Source: Brevundimonas poindexterae | Lineage (GTDB): Bacteria; Pseudomonadota; Alphaproteobacteria; Caulobacterales; Caulobacteraceae | Assembly (NCBI RefSeq): GCF_020524625.1 | Contig: NZ_JAIVLL010000004.1 | Coordinates: 62,001-126,000, forward strand | Reading direction: 5' to 3' | DNA: 64,000 nucleotides | Shown here: piece after piece, positions 16,063 through 27,485 of the stretch | Numbering within the stretch: the first letter of the stretch is position 1 | Layout: the number at the start of each line of letters is the position of its first letter | Made by a program: the position numbers and the translations under genes | Notes under the pieces: model-generated | Told to the model about the DNA's origin: nothing | Databases searched by the model: none | Seen by the model: the letters and a program-made list of their open reading frames with translations, nothing else

Positions 16063-18789
16063 ATGATCGACAACAGCTATCTTCTGGGCCTGTTTGGAGG
16101 CACCTCCACCTTCTCGTCGTCGCAAGGCGTTGCGACGGCGTCGGCGCTTGCCCGCAAGAAGGCCCAGCCGACCCCGCCCTGGTCCTCGAGTGCCGTGGTG
16201 CCCGAGCAGGATGCGCTGGTGCGCTCCGCCCTCGGTGGGCGCCGCCTGATTGACGAGAGCGGGGCCAAGCTGGACGTCTCCTCGGCGTCCGAGGATTACC
16301 GTCGGCTGTTCGCCCTCTATCAGGGGCTCGACACCCTGAACGCCCTGGTCAACCGCGCCGGCACCAAGGGCATCAGCACGACCGAAATGTCCCTGATCAC
16401 CAAGCGGTTCGATCAGGGCCTGAAGGAAATCGGCAGCTATGTCGCCAGCGCGCCGCTGAACGACGTGCGGCTGGTGGCGGGGGTCACGGAATCGATCAGC
16501 AAGAGCAGCGCCGGGGTCCGGCGGGACTCGGCCGTATCGATCACCTCACCGATCCATGAGGGCGACGTCGACGCCCCAGTGGCCGCCTTCGACGGCGCGG
16601 TGGTATTCGACATCAACGTCAAACGCCTGAACGACACCTTCAACGTCCGCATCGACCTGTCCGAGATGGGCGGCGCAACCCGCACGCTGGGGTCGGTCAC
16701 CGCCTTCATCAATGACAAGCTGGAGGCCGCGGGCCTCGAGACCCGCATCGGGCGTGAGCGCAAGGCCGCCGAGCCGCGCACCATCCAGTCCGGGGGAAAG
16801 ACCATCACCCTGCCGGCGGGCCCCGACCAGTGGTCACTGGCCATCCGGGGCGTGTCCACCGAGGCGGTGTCTTTCGCGGCGCCCGATCCCTCCGACGCCG
16901 TCTATGTGGTGCAGGGCAACGGCACCGCAGGCGGGCACCAGCTGCTGAAGTTCCAGGCCGATACGGCCTCTGCCGCGACAACGGCTGCTCCCCGGATCGG
17001 CGAAACCCAGTGGGTCGAGGGCCGCGTGGCCCAGACGCCGCTGCCGGACGGCATCCGCACCGTGCGGGCCAGCGCTACCGGCCCCGACGGCTCGGTCTGG
17101 CTGGTCGCGGACATGGAAGAGGGCCTGGGCAACCAGCCGATCAAGGGTCAGTCCGACGTCGCCCTGATCAAGCTGGACTCGGCCGGACGACTGGTCAGCA
17201 GCCGCGCGCTCGGTGCCGCCAGCACTGCCTCGGGCTATGCCCTGGCCGTCGATGCCGACGGCCGGGTCGCGGTCGCGGGTTCGGTGACCGGTGCGCTCGT
17301 GCCCGGTCAGAGCGGCGAGGTCGCGACCGAGGCCGACAGCTTCGTCACCCTTTTCGATGCGGCAGGTCAGGAACTGTGGAGCCAGCGGCGCGGTGCCCGC
17401 GCGGCCGACGAGGCCACCGATGTCGCCTTCAGCGCCGACGGCCAGATCGTCGTCACGGGCCGGGCCAAGTCGTCCATGCCCGGCGCGGCGGCGCTTGGCG
17501 GCTGGGACTCCTACGTCCAGACCTTTTCCAGCAGCCAGCCCTATCCGACCGCGGCCTGGACCGCGACGCTCGAAGGCACGCTCCAGTTCGGCACCTCCGG
17601 CGATGACGCCGTCCAGGCGACCGCTGTCAGCGGCAACAGCCTCTACACCGCGGGCGAGGAAAACGGCCGGCTGGTGGTGCGCCGGTTCCAGCTGACTCCG
17701 GGCGGCGCGCCGCAGCTGCTGTCGACGCGCGACCTCGGGGCCATGAGCGGCGAGATCAAGGGACTGGAAGTCGATCAGGGGCAGGTGATCATCGCCGGCG
17801 TGACCCGCAATGCCGGCCTCGACGTCGGCACCATCACCCAGGCCCACAACGGCGGCAAGGATGCCTTTGTCGCCACCCTGTCCGAAGACCTGACGTCGTC
17901 GGGGGCAGAGCGGCTGACCTATATCGGCACGGCGGACGAGGAGGCGGTTTCTGACGTCCGACTGCTGAACGGCAAGATCTGGATGACCGGCACGGCCGCC
18001 CGTCCCCTCGGTGTCGACGAGAAGGAGCCGGTCAACGGCTACCTCAGCCGGATCGACCCGCTGACCGGCGCCGTGGAATGGAGCCAGACCTGGGCGGGCG
18101 ACTCCGCTAAGGCCCAACCCCTGACCCTGGCCGTGGCGACCGGGGGCACCAGCTTCCTCGACCGGCTGGGCCTGCCGTCCGGTGAGATTGTCCAGAGCGA
18201 GTCGCGCCGACTGGTGGATGCGACCTCGCTCAGGGTCGGGGACCGGTTCGCGGTCGTGCCGGCCTCCGGCGGTCGCCCGGTCAATGTGACCATCGACGCC
18301 CGCGACACCCTGCAAACCCTGGCGCGCAAGATCGAAATGGCCTCGGGGGCGCGGCTCAAGGTGACGGTCGCCTCGGAAAGCGCGACCTCGGACAAGGCGC
18401 CGAAGGGCCTGAACGCCGTCCAGGCCGGCATGCAACGTCTGTCGATCATGGCGCGCGACGGTCGTGAGGGCGCCGTCCTCGTCTCGGGCGAGCCGGGCCG
18501 GGATGCGCTGGCGGGTCTGGGCCTGTCAGCCGGTTTCATCGGCCCGACGGCAACCAACGACGGCCCGCGAACCTTCGGTCTGGATCTGCCGCAGGCTCTC
18601 AGTCTGGCAACCAAGGAGGACCGCACGGCCTCGGGCGAACGCCTGCAGGCGGCGATGAAGGCGGTACGCGATGCCTATCGGGCGCTGGCTCCGGCACCTG
18701 CGCCCAGCGCGTCTTCGGGCACGGTTCCGGCCTATCTGACCAACCAGCTGGCCAACTATCAGGCGGCCCTCGCGCGGCTTGGGGGCTGA
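16063..18789 (+). CDS. flaEY: FlaEY-like flagellar regulatory/assembly protein
   Basis: A 908-residue protein directly after the flagellins, in the position and size class of Caulobacter FlaEY. No signal peptide. Residues 1-150 include a helical segment (DYRRLFALYQGLDTLNALVNRAG) reminiscent of flagellin-type helices. Residues about 325-660 are a beta-propeller-like repeat region with recurring patterns such as GYALAVDADGRVAVAGSVTG, TDVAFSADGQIVVTGRA and EVDQGQVIIAGVT. The C-terminal 230 residues end in a flagellin/hook-like helix. Proposed role: flagellin assembly or modification. The identification rests on memory of the family plus synteny. Confidence 0.75.
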   Translation: MIDNSYLLGLFGGTSTFSSSQGVATASALARKKAQPTPPWSSSAVVPEQDALVRSALGGRRLIDESGAKLDVSSASEDYRRLFALYQGLDTLNALVNRAGTKGISTTEMSLITKRFDQGLKEIGSYVASAPLNDVRLVAGVTESISKSSAGVRRDSAVSITSPIHEGDVDAPVAAFDGAVVFDINVKRLNDTFNVRIDLSEMGGATRTLGSVTAFINDKLEAAGLETRIGRERKAAEPRTIQSGGKTITLPAGPDQWSLAIRGVSTEAVSFAAPDPSDAVYVVQGNGTAGGHQLLKFQADTASAATTAAPRIGETQWVEGRVAQTPLPDGIRTVRASATGPDGSVWLVADMEEGLGNQPIKGQSDVALIKLDSAGRLVSSRALGAASTASGYALAVDADGRVAVAGSVTGALVPGQSGEVATEADSFVTLFDAAGQELWSQRRGARAADEATDVAFSADGQIVVTGRAKSSMPGAAALGGWDSYVQTFSSSQPYPTAAWTATLEGTLQFGTSGDDAVQATAVSGNSLYTAGEENGRLVVRRFQLTPGGAPQLLSTRDLGAMSGEIKGLEVDQGQVIIAGVTRNAGLDVGTITQAHNGGKDAFVATLSEDLTSSGAERLTYIGTADEEAVSDVRLLNGKIWMTGTAARPLGVDEKEPVNGYLSRIDPLTGAVEWSQTWAGDSAKAQPLTLAVATGGTSFLDRLGLPSGEIVQSESRRLVDATSLRVGDRFAVVPASGGRPVNVTIDARDTLQTLARKIEMASGARLKVTVASESATSDKAPKGLNAVQAGMQRLSIMARDGREGAVLVSGEPGRDALAGLGLSAGFIGPTATNDGPRTFGLDLPQALSLATKEDRTASGERLQAAMKAVRDAYRALAPAPAPSASSGTVPAYLTNQLANYQAALARLGG

Positions 18790-18877
18790 TCACGGCGATC
18801 GGCCGGAAGGCGGTTGACGCCACGGGCCGGGTCGGGGTTATTGGTCGCCTTCGCAAGTTCCAGTCGAGCGCTGCCGC

Positions 18878-19540
18878 ATGGCCACCCCTCCTGACAACCG
18901 CATCATCCTGGCGATCGGGGCCGGTCTGGCCATAATCCTCGCGATCGTGCTGGCGCTGCTGTTCACGCGCGGCGGTGGCAGTGAGGCGCCGGCTGGTCCC
19001 AAGGGCAACCTGCAGGTCGATGTGGCCGAGCCGGAATCGCTGGAGCCCACGCGCCAGCTGCGCTGCTTCGTGGAAGGCCAGTTCGTCGGCATGCTGACCC
19101 TGGATGAATGCGCCCGTCGCAACGGTCTGGCGACCGAGGCCCTGGACGTGGGCATCGACGAAACGGGCGAGCTGGTGGCCGCCCCGACCGCCTCGCTGGC
19201 GCCCCCGCCGACCCTGCCGCCCGTGCAGGTCGAGGACGTGCCCCCGGTGATCGACTCGCCGGTCGAGCCGGTCGATACCCCGTCGCGCCCCGGCGCGGCC
19301 TGCCTGCGCCATACCGGATCGGACTGGCGCTCGCTGTCCAGCAATATGGGCATGGAGGCCTGCGTGCGGGCCCTGTATTCCGGTACCTGCGTGCGGCCGG
19401 GTGAGGCCCGCTACGGGCGCTGGGGCGACATGACCCTGCGGCTGGTGCCGGGCCGGGTCGAGCAGTCGTCGGACAACACCAACTTCCGCACCCTGACCGA
19501 GCAGGATCGCCGGACCTGCACCTTCCCGGAGCTGGGCTGA
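18878..19540 (+). CDS. Hypothetical membrane-anchored periplasmic protein
   Basis: A 220-residue protein with one N-terminal transmembrane helix (ILAIGAGLAIILAIVLALLF). A linker with proline-rich stretches (LAPPPTLPPVQVEDVPP) follows, then a cysteine-containing C-terminal domain (ACLRHTGSDWRSLSSNMGMEACVRALYSGTCVRPGEARYGRWG) that probably forms disulfides. Family unknown. Its TGA overlaps the ATG of the following lipoprotein gene by one base, so the two are probably partners. Confidence 0.85.
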   Translation: MATPPDNRIILAIGAGLAIILAIVLALLFTRGGGSEAPAGPKGNLQVDVAEPESLEPTRQLRCFVEGQFVGMLTLDECARRNGLATEALDVGIDETGELVAAPTASLAPPPTLPPVQVEDVPPVIDSPVEPVDTPSRPGAACLRHTGSDWRSLSSNMGMEACVRALYSGTCVRPGEARYGRWGDMTLRLVPGRVEQSSDNTNFRTLTEQDRRTCTFPELG

Positions 19541-19977
19541 TGCGCGCACTTCTGCTGGGAGTCGGCGTCGCGGCCCTCGGGCTGACGGCCTGCAACACGG
19601 CCTTTGAGGCCCCCTATGACGAGGGCGTCTGCTACTATGTCGTGCCGGCCGAGACCGAAGGTGAGGACCCCAGGCTGAACGTGGTGGCCCGCGACCAGCC
19701 GCAGATCGAATTCTGCGCGGCCCGGCTGGAGGAGATGCGGGTCAACTTCCTGCGCATGGGCGGCACCAACCGCGAGATCATCGGCGCCTATCAGGGGCAG
19801 TTCATCTTCATCGACCAGTATGGGGTGAAGTTCGGCAAGACCCTGACCGGCAGCCGCTTCTTCGCCCTGGCCCGGACGGGCGACGGTCGCCTGGCCATGC
19901 CCGGGGCCATTCGTCGGGCCGAGGACGGTCGCCCGGTGGCCGTGGCCGGCAATCCCGAGACCGCGCCGACTGAATAG
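19540..19977 (+). CDS. Hypothetical lipoprotein
   Basis: A 145-residue protein with a type II signal peptide (LLLGVGVAALGLTAC, lipidated Cys at residue 18). The mature part begins NTAFEAPYDEGVCYYVV, and further cysteines suggest a disulfide-bonded periplasmic fold. It shares one base with the preceding gene. Family not recognised. Confidence 0.85.
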   Translation: MRALLLGVGVAALGLTACNTAFEAPYDEGVCYYVVPAETEGEDPRLNVVARDQPQIEFCAARLEEMRVNFLRMGGTNREIIGAYQGQFIFIDQYGVKFGKTLTGSRFFALARTGDGRLAMPGAIRRAEDGRPVAVAGNPETAPTE

Positions 19978-19983
19978 CCCGGC

Positions 19984-20023
19984 TTGACGCCACGGCCCGG
20001 ACGGTCGAGAACATTAACAGAAC
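19984..20023 (+). promoter_or_regulatory. ssb promoter region with LexA operator
   Basis: GAAC-ATTAACA-GAAC at 20009-20023 is an exact match to the alphaproteobacterial SOS box (GTTC-N7-GTTC on the other strand). A -35-like TTGACG sits at 19984-19989 and the operator covers the expected -10 region, so LexA binding should block RNA polymerase. Confidence 0.75.
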
Positions 20024-20062
20024 ATAGCGGCCCGACAGGGGCCCGAGAAACGGAGTTGGAAG

Positions 20063-20548
20063 ATGGCGGGCAGCGTCAACAAGGTCATTCTGATCGGCAA
20101 CCTGGGGCGCGACCCCGAGATCCGCACCCTCAACAGCGGCGACCGCGTGTGCAACCTGCGCATCGCCACCTCGGAAACCTGGCGGGACAAGTCCTCGGGC
20201 GAGCGCAAGGAGAAGACCGAGTGGCACCAGGTCGTGATCTTCAACGAGAACATCGTGAAGGTCTGCGAGAACTACCTCAAGAAGGGCTCGACCGTGTACG
20301 TCGAGGGCTCGCTGACGACCCGCAAGTACACCGACCAGCAGGGCGTCGAGAAGTACACGACCGAGGTGGTCATCCAGCGCTTCAACGGCAATCTGACCAT
20401 GCTGGGCGGACGCGGTGACGGCGGCGGTGGCGGCGGGGGCGGCGGCCGTTCGGACGACGACTACGGCTCGGGCTTCTCGTCGGGCGGACAGGCCCGTTCG
20501 TCGGGGCCGAAGGAAAGCTACGACCTCAACGACGACATCCCCTTCTAG
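20063..20548 (+). CDS. ssb: Single-stranded DNA-binding protein
   Basis: A 161-residue SSB. An N-terminal OB fold (residues 5-112: [52 protein letters not shown]) binds ssDNA as a tetramer. A glycine-rich linker follows (about 118-150), then the acidic tip DLNDDIPF that recruits replication and repair partners. It is preceded by a perfect LexA box, so induction by DNA damage is expected. Confidence 0.97.
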   Translation: MAGSVNKVILIGNLGRDPEIRTLNSGDRVCNLRIATSETWRDKSSGERKEKTEWHQVVIFNENIVKVCENYLKKGSTVYVEGSLTTRKYTDQQGVEKYTTEVVIQRFNGNLTMLGGRGDGGGGGGGGGRSDDDYGSGFSSGGQARSSGPKESYDLNDDIPF

Positions 20549-20620
20549 GGCTCACGAGGCTGAAACCGTCCGTCACCGCTGTTGACGGGCGGGCCCGCGG
20601 GAACTGTGCCACAAGCGGCT

Positions 20621-21544
20621 GTGACCCAGACGCCTCCCGTGAAAGCCGCCAAGCCGGTTCCCCATGACCTGACCCTGCTGGAGATCGCGGCCATCCTGGC
20701 CGTGATCGTCATCTGGGGCGTCAACAATGCCGCGGCGAAGGTCGCGACCGACTCCCTGCCGCCGCTGATGACCGGCTCGATGCGGTTCGCGCTGACGGCC
20801 CTGTGCCTTGCCGCCTTCATCCGGCCGCCCTTTCCGAACTGGAAGAGCCTGCTGCTGATCGTGGGGGTCGGCGGGCCGCTGCACTACGGCCTGATCTATG
20901 TCGCCTTCTGGCTGGCGGATGACGTCAGCCCCGTGTCGGTGGCGGCCCAGCTATGGATCCCGTTCACCGCCCTGTTTGCCTTCCTGCTGCTGGGAGAGCG
21001 GCTGAAGCGCCCCGCCCTGGCCGGGCTGGCGGTGGCCTTCGCCGGCGTGGTGTGGATGTCGGCGGACCCCAATGTGCTGCACGATTGGGACGCCATTGTG
21101 GTGGGCATTTCGGCGGCAGCCGCCTGGGCGCTGACGACGGTGATCGCGCGGCGCACCACCTCGATCCCGCCGCTCAAGATGCAGGGCCTGCTGGCCATGG
21201 TCACCATGCCGGTGCTGGCGCTGGCCTCGCTGGCCTTCGAACGGGACCAGATCGCTGCCGCCATGACCGCGCCCCCGATCGCTTGGGCGTCGGTGCTGTG
21301 GGGCGGGCTGGCCTCGTCGGTCGTGGCCACGACCCTGGTCTTCTGGCTGGTCCAGAGGCGCGAGGCGGGGCGGGTGACCCCCTATCTGCTGGCGACGCCG
21401 GTGGTGTCGATCCTGATCGGCTGGGGCCTGATGGGCGATGTGCTGACGCCGCAGATCCTGATCGGGGCGGCCCTGACCATGGGCGGCGTGGCGGTCGTGG
21501 CACTGGCCGAGCGGGGCCTGCGGGCCGGCGCGGCCAAGGCCTGA
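20621..21544 (+). CDS. EamA/DMT-family transporter
   Basis: About 307 residues with ten predicted transmembrane helices in two EamA repeats (first beginning LLEIAAILAVIVIWGVNNAAAK, second near AIVVGISAAAAWALTTVIARR). It is probably an inner-membrane exporter of a small metabolite; the substrate is not predictable. The start is uncertain: GTG 20621 is preferred, with GTG 20639 and TTG 20582 as alternatives, and none has a good ribosome-binding site. It converges with phoD, 7 bp apart. Confidence 0.88.
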   Translation: MTQTPPVKAAKPVPHDLTLLEIAAILAVIVIWGVNNAAAKVATDSLPPLMTGSMRFALTALCLAAFIRPPFPNWKSLLLIVGVGGPLHYGLIYVAFWLADDVSPVSVAAQLWIPFTALFAFLLLGERLKRPALAGLAVAFAGVVWMSADPNVLHDWDAIVVGISAAAAWALTTVIARRTTSIPPLKMQGLLAMVTMPVLALASLAFERDQIAAAMTAPPIAWASVLWGGLASSVVATTLVFWLVQRREAGRVTPYLLATPVVSILIGWGLMGDVLTPQILIGAALTMGGVAVVALAERGLRAGAAKA

Positions 21545-21551
21545 CCTCAGC

Positions 21552-23120
21552 CTAGGCCGGCACGACGCGCGGATTGCCCGCCTCGACCGCAAAGGTCGCC
21601 CGGGTCGACAGGGTCCCGGACCGGTCCGACACCTTGTCCAGCACCTTGAATTCGGTCTGCCAGCGCTCCGCCGTCACGTCGCAGACGGCATAGCCCCGCT
21701 GGGCGTTGTTGAACTTGAGGAACGGGTTGTCTTCCAGATAGCGGCGGCCGTCGGCCCGCTGGTCGCTGCCGTCGCCCGAGGAGCTGATCGAGGTGGTGAC
21801 GAACTCGGTCGCCACCGGCGTGCCCGACGGATCGCGGCCGTCAATGTGCAGCTCTCCGGCATAGTTCTGGTGCTCGTCGCCGGTCAGGACCACGAGGTTG
21901 TCGATCCGGCGATCACGGACGCGCTCCAGCAGGCGGCGGCGCGGGATGGCATAACCGGCCCAGGTGTCGAGGTTGTAGCCCAGATCGGGTCCCTCCTTGC
22001 GGTCCAGATCCATGACCATGATCTGCTGGGCCAGCACCTTCCAGCGCGCGTCAGAGCGTTCGAGGTTGCGGTACAGCCATTGTTCCTGCGCCTCGCCCAG
22101 CACCTGGGCCTCGCGGGCCGACACCCCGGCGCAGGTCACGGCCCAGTCGTTGTCGCAGGGCTGGTCGGAGCGGTACTGGCGCGTGTCGAGCAGGTTCAGG
22201 TCCAGCAGATTGCCCCAGCCGGTCTGGCGATAGAGCTGCAGTGCCGAGCCTTTCGGGAAGGCCGACCGGCGGACGGGCATATTCTCGTACCAGGCCTGCA
22301 TGGCGGCCTGCTGGCGCAGCATGAAGACCTCGGGCGGGGTGCCGTCCTGGTCGAAGGTCGAGACCCAGTTGTTGTCGATCTCGTGGTCGTCCCAGGTGCA
22401 GAACCAGGCGGTCGAGGCGTGGCTGGCCTGGAGGTCCGCGTCCATCTTGTACTGGGCGTAGCGGCGGCGGTAGTCGTCGAGACTGTAGACCTCACCGCCC
22501 AGATGCTGGCGGGGGTTCTCGAAGGTGCCACCCGAGCCGTTGTAGAGGCGGCTGGCCCGGCCCTCATAGATGTAGTCGCCGTAGCAGTAGATGAAGTCGA
22601 ACCGCTCGTCGGCCGCCTTGCGGTGGGCGGTATAGAAGCCCTGCTCATAGGCCTGACAGCCCAGCACACCGAAGCGCACACGGTCGACCGCCGCGCCGGC
22701 CGCGGGGGCGGTCACGGCGCGGCCGGTGGCGCTGCGCTCGGCGCCGGCGACAAAGCGATAGAAATAGGGACGGCCGGGCTGGAGACCTTCGACCTCGACA
22801 TGGACACTGTGGCCCAGTTCCGGCCGGGCCATGGCCTCACCCGAGCGGACCGGGCTGGAAAAGCCGGTGTCGGTGGCGACCTCCCACTTCACCGGCACGG
22901 CCGCCGACGGCATGCCGTGGCCGATCTCGAGCGGGCGCGGCGCCAGTCGCGTCCAGATGACGAAGCCGTCGGGCAGCGGATCGCCCGAGGCGACGCCCAG
23001 CTGGAACGGATAGTCGATGAACACCGGATCGGCGATCGCCGGCCGCGCCCCCGACAGCGCCACGCCCCCCATGCCGAGGGACAGCATCATCTGACGGCGG
23101 GAAAGGTCGGGCAGGCGCAT
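21552..23120 (-). CDS. phoD: Alkaline phosphatase D (PhoD family)
   Basis: A 522-residue secreted phosphatase/phosphodiesterase. A twin-arginine signal (LSRRQMMLSLGMGGVALSGARPAIA) exports it folded. The PhoD metal-binding motifs are present: GDYIYEGR, TWDDHEIDNNW and VVLTGDEHQNY. GGAG lies 7 nt upstream of the ATG. It would release phosphate from esters outside the cytoplasm, and phosphate control is expected, although no Pho box was identified in the upstream region. Confidence 0.94.
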   Translation of the reverse strand: MRLPDLSRRQMMLSLGMGGVALSGARPAIADPVFIDYPFQLGVASGDPLPDGFVIWTRLAPRPLEIGHGMPSAAVPVKWEVATDTGFSSPVRSGEAMARPELGHSVHVEVEGLQPGRPYFYRFVAGAERSATGRAVTAPAAGAAVDRVRFGVLGCQAYEQGFYTAHRKAADERFDFIYCYGDYIYEGRASRLYNGSGGTFENPRQHLGGEVYSLDDYRRRYAQYKMDADLQASHASTAWFCTWDDHEIDNNWVSTFDQDGTPPEVFMLRQQAAMQAWYENMPVRRSAFPKGSALQLYRQTGWGNLLDLNLLDTRQYRSDQPCDNDWAVTCAGVSAREAQVLGEAQEQWLYRNLERSDARWKVLAQQIMVMDLDRKEGPDLGYNLDTWAGYAIPRRRLLERVRDRRIDNLVVLTGDEHQNYAGELHIDGRDPSGTPVATEFVTTSISSSGDGSDQRADGRRYLEDNPFLKFNNAQRGYAVCDVTAERWQTEFKVLDKVSDRSGTLSTRATFAVEAGNPRVVPA

Positions 23121-23397
23121 GAGAGGGGCTCCGGAGTTCCACGCTGGGACTAGCGGGGGATTGTGACGACTGATGCGGGGCGAGGGGAGGGGGAGGGCGG
23201 GAATTCAGACGGTCGGGTGTGAGAAAAATACCGTCTGAATGGTCTGAATGGTCTGAAATGGCTGCGCTTCCGTCGGCGGGGCTTCGGCAACCGGACAGTA
23301 TGGTCGAGCCTACAGCCAGGGCGAGCTGAAAGGCGCGAGGGGCGCGGGGTCCGTTGAAAGGACGGAGAAATTGGTGGGCAGGCGTCGCACTTGCTGT

Positions 23398-23455
23398 CTC
23401 CTCCCTATCGAAGATGGGGAGGTGGCACGGCGGCGAAGCCGACGTGACGGAGGGG
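23398..23455 (+). repeat. REP-like palindromic element, copy 1a
   Basis: The layout is hairpin CTCCC...GGGGAG, then GTGGC...GGCGAAGCC...GACGGAGGGG. The same layout recurs near 45.9, 46.3, 47.6, 48.7 and 49.2 kb. It faces copy 1b. Confidence 0.75.
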
Positions 23456-23483
23456 ATCTTGAATGAAACTGCGCGTCGAAGAA

Positions 23484-23529
23484 CCCCTCCACCACTCCGT
23501 GGTCCCCCTCCCCATAAAATGGGGAGGAG
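23484..23529 (-). repeat. REP-like palindromic element, copy 1b
   Basis: Reverse-oriented copy (CCCCTCCACCACTCCGTGG..., then a CCTCCCC...GGGGAGG hairpin) paired with copy 1a across 28 bp. Read on the minus strand, its tail closely matches the element at 48757-48802. Confidence 0.75.
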
Positions 23530-23543
23530 ACGGGGCGAGCGAG

Positions 23544-23990
23544 TTACCGCCCCGCCTGCCAAGCCCGCAGTTCGGCGAGTTCGGTGGTGCGGGTGTCGAG
23601 GGTGGTCTGGGCGATGCGGCGGATTTCGGGGTCGGTAGACTCGGCGAGGGCGACCTTGGCCATGGCGATGGCACCTTCGTGGTGCGCGATCATCCTTGCG
23701 GCGTAGGACTCTTCAGGTGTGTGACCCGACGCAGCGGCCATGCTGGCCTGCAGAGCTCTATCCGAGCTTCGGAATGCGTAATCGCTCCGAGTGGGGCGGC
23801 CTTCCCAGTGGCGTTCACCGACGTCGGCTGCTTCCTGTGTCGGTTCTGGCCCCGACACCGTGCCATCCTTGACCAGCGCCGCCTGCCGCTCGGCCGAGGC
23901 ATCGCGCAGGGCCTGCTGGACCGGGTCGCCACCGCCGTCGCAGGCGGCGAGGGTCAGGGCGAGGCCGGCGAGGACCACAGGGCGGATCAT
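23544..23990 (-). CDS. DUF305 lipoprotein
   Basis: A 148-residue protein with a lipobox signal (LAGLALTLAAC, Cys at residue 17). The DUF305 four-helix domain is recognisable by AARMIAHHEGAIAMAKVALAES, whose His-His pair belongs to a probable metal site. DUF305 proteins are often linked to copper or other metal handling in the periplasm; the metal is unknown here. The start overlaps the upstream gene by 4 bp, so the two are translationally coupled. Confidence 0.9.
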   Translation of the reverse strand: MIRPVVLAGLALTLAACDGGGDPVQQALRDASAERQAALVKDGTVSGPEPTQEAADVGERHWEGRPTRSDYAFRSSDRALQASMAAASGHTPEESYAARMIAHHEGAIAMAKVALAESTDPEIRRIAQTTLDTRTTELAELRAWQAGR

Positions 23991-24384
23991 TGTCCGCTTT
24001 CCGGCGGCAGGCGCGAGGCATGGGTGCGCCCGTCGATGTGGGTGACCATGGTCGGCGCGCGGGAACTGTAGGGCGGGATGAGGGCGACAATCCCGTCGTA
24101 GAGTCGGTTGGTGGCGGCAACGGTGTCGGTCAGGATGCAGAGGGAGGATTCCCCCTCGCGCCCCCAGGTGTCCTCCGGCCAGGCCGCCGCGTCGGAACCG
24201 TCCTCAACGAAGGAGAGGACGCGGGCCTTCAGCTCCTGATCCACGCCCATGCCGTAGCTGCCGAAACTCACCGTCACGTCGCAGCCGTGCTTGAGGATCA
24301 CCATCGTTTCCCCGCTCGTGTCGGCGGGGGGAGGCGCGGAGGCGCAGGCCCCCACCAGCAGACAGAGCGCGACGAGGGCCCGCA

Positions 24385-24385
<1 letters not shown>
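23987..24385 (-). CDS. Hypothetical lipoprotein
   Basis: A 132-residue protein starting at ATG 24385, whose A also ends the purL stop (TGATG). The signal peptide MRALVALCLLVGAC gives a lipidated Cys14. The mature protein has two further cysteines (HGCDVTVSF, SSLCILTDT), probably disulfide-linked. Family not recognised. It is part of the purL transcript. Confidence 0.8.
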
Positions 24386-26598
<2,213 letters not shown>

Positions 26599-26631
26599 GG
26601 CTGGCGCTTCTAGCGATGTTCCTCGCCAAAG

Positions 26632-27441
26632 TCAGCCTTGTGGATCGGCCGGCGGCGTATTTCTGACGGGCGCGAGGCGGAAGCTGAGGATGATGGCGCC
26701 GACCAGCACGGCGACGCCGGCGGCCAAGGCTACATAGGCGAGCAGGGCGTTGCGCGGTTGCTCGGCCACGAACACGGCCAACAGGCCCCAGGCGATGGGC
26801 AGGGCATAGGCGATCTGGCGCAGGCGGGCGGTGACCAGCAGCGCGGTCAGGGACACCAGACCCACGGCCAGAATGGCCCATGAGGTCGGCGGCAGGACAT
26901 CGGGCAGGGCCTCGTTGCCGGTCACGACGGTCAGCAGGTTCACCGGCGCGGCAATCGTCAGCCAGCCGGCCAGCAGCATCAACGGCCAGGCAGTCAGCCA
27001 CAGCTCGGGATCCTTCGGCTTCAGCGCCCGGATCTGGCGCGCCTTGAGCAGCAGGGGGATCAGGATCACCAGCAGGGAGGCGAAGATCAGGACGACGGTG
27101 GTGGTCTCGGCATCCAGCGCCGCCGCCACGACCCACCAGCCGATGCCCAGCAGGGCGCCGACGGCCGGCCAGCCCAGGGCCTCGGTCAGGGGGCGATCGC
27201 GCCCCTGCGGCAGGAGCTGGAAGACGGCATGGGCGAACAGACCCAGATAGATGAGGCCCCAGATGGCAAAGGCATAGCTGGCGACCTTCAGCGTCTCGTC
27301 GCTGTCGGCCGAGAACTCCGCCGGGCTCTGACCCCAGCCGATGGCCGTCTGGGAATAGCCGATGGCAATGGCGAAGATCACCGCCGAAAGCAGGATCAGC
27401 CGGCGGATGAGGCTGGTGGAGACCGAGTCAGGCGTTTGCAT
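26632..27441 (-). CDS. TspO/MBR-related multi-pass membrane protein
   Basis: A 269-residue integral membrane protein with about eight hydrophobic helices. The segment ASYAFAIWGLIYLGLFAHAVFQ matches the FxIWxxIYxxL signature of the tryptophan-rich TspO-like (lipocalin-type permease) relatives, but the protein is longer than classical TspO (about 160 residues). The ligand is unknown. It lies between purQ and purL on the same strand; a purine-related role is not implied by its sequence. Confidence 0.75.
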   Translation of the reverse strand: MQTPDSVSTSLIRRLILLSAVIFAIAIGYSQTAIGWGQSPAEFSADSDETLKVASYAFAIWGLIYLGLFAHAVFQLLPQGRDRPLTEALGWPAVGALLGIGWWVVAAALDAETTTVVLIFASLLVILIPLLLKARQIRALKPKDPELWLTAWPLMLLAGWLTIAAPVNLLTVVTGNEALPDVLPPTSWAILAVGLVSLTALLVTARLRQIAYALPIAWGLLAVFVAEQPRNALLAYVALAAGVAVLVGAIILSFRLAPVRNTPPADPQG

Positions 27442-27485
27442 ATCCGCACTACGCGCGGAAACGGCAAAGGTTCAAGTCCGCGACG

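Larger units (their letters stand above)
23121..23543. other. Gene-free interval carrying palindromic repeats
   Basis: No credible gene is seen between phoD and the DUF305 gene. The half nearer phoD holds only its presumed promoter and two short direct CTGAATGGT-type copies at about 23236-23252. The half nearer the DUF305 gene contains an opposing pair of palindromic elements (23398-23455 and 23484-23529). Confidence 0.6.

Noticed and set aside
16834..18435. A 533-codon open frame opposite the FlaEY-like gene
   Set aside because: Antisense shadow with the codon-position bias of the opposite strand.
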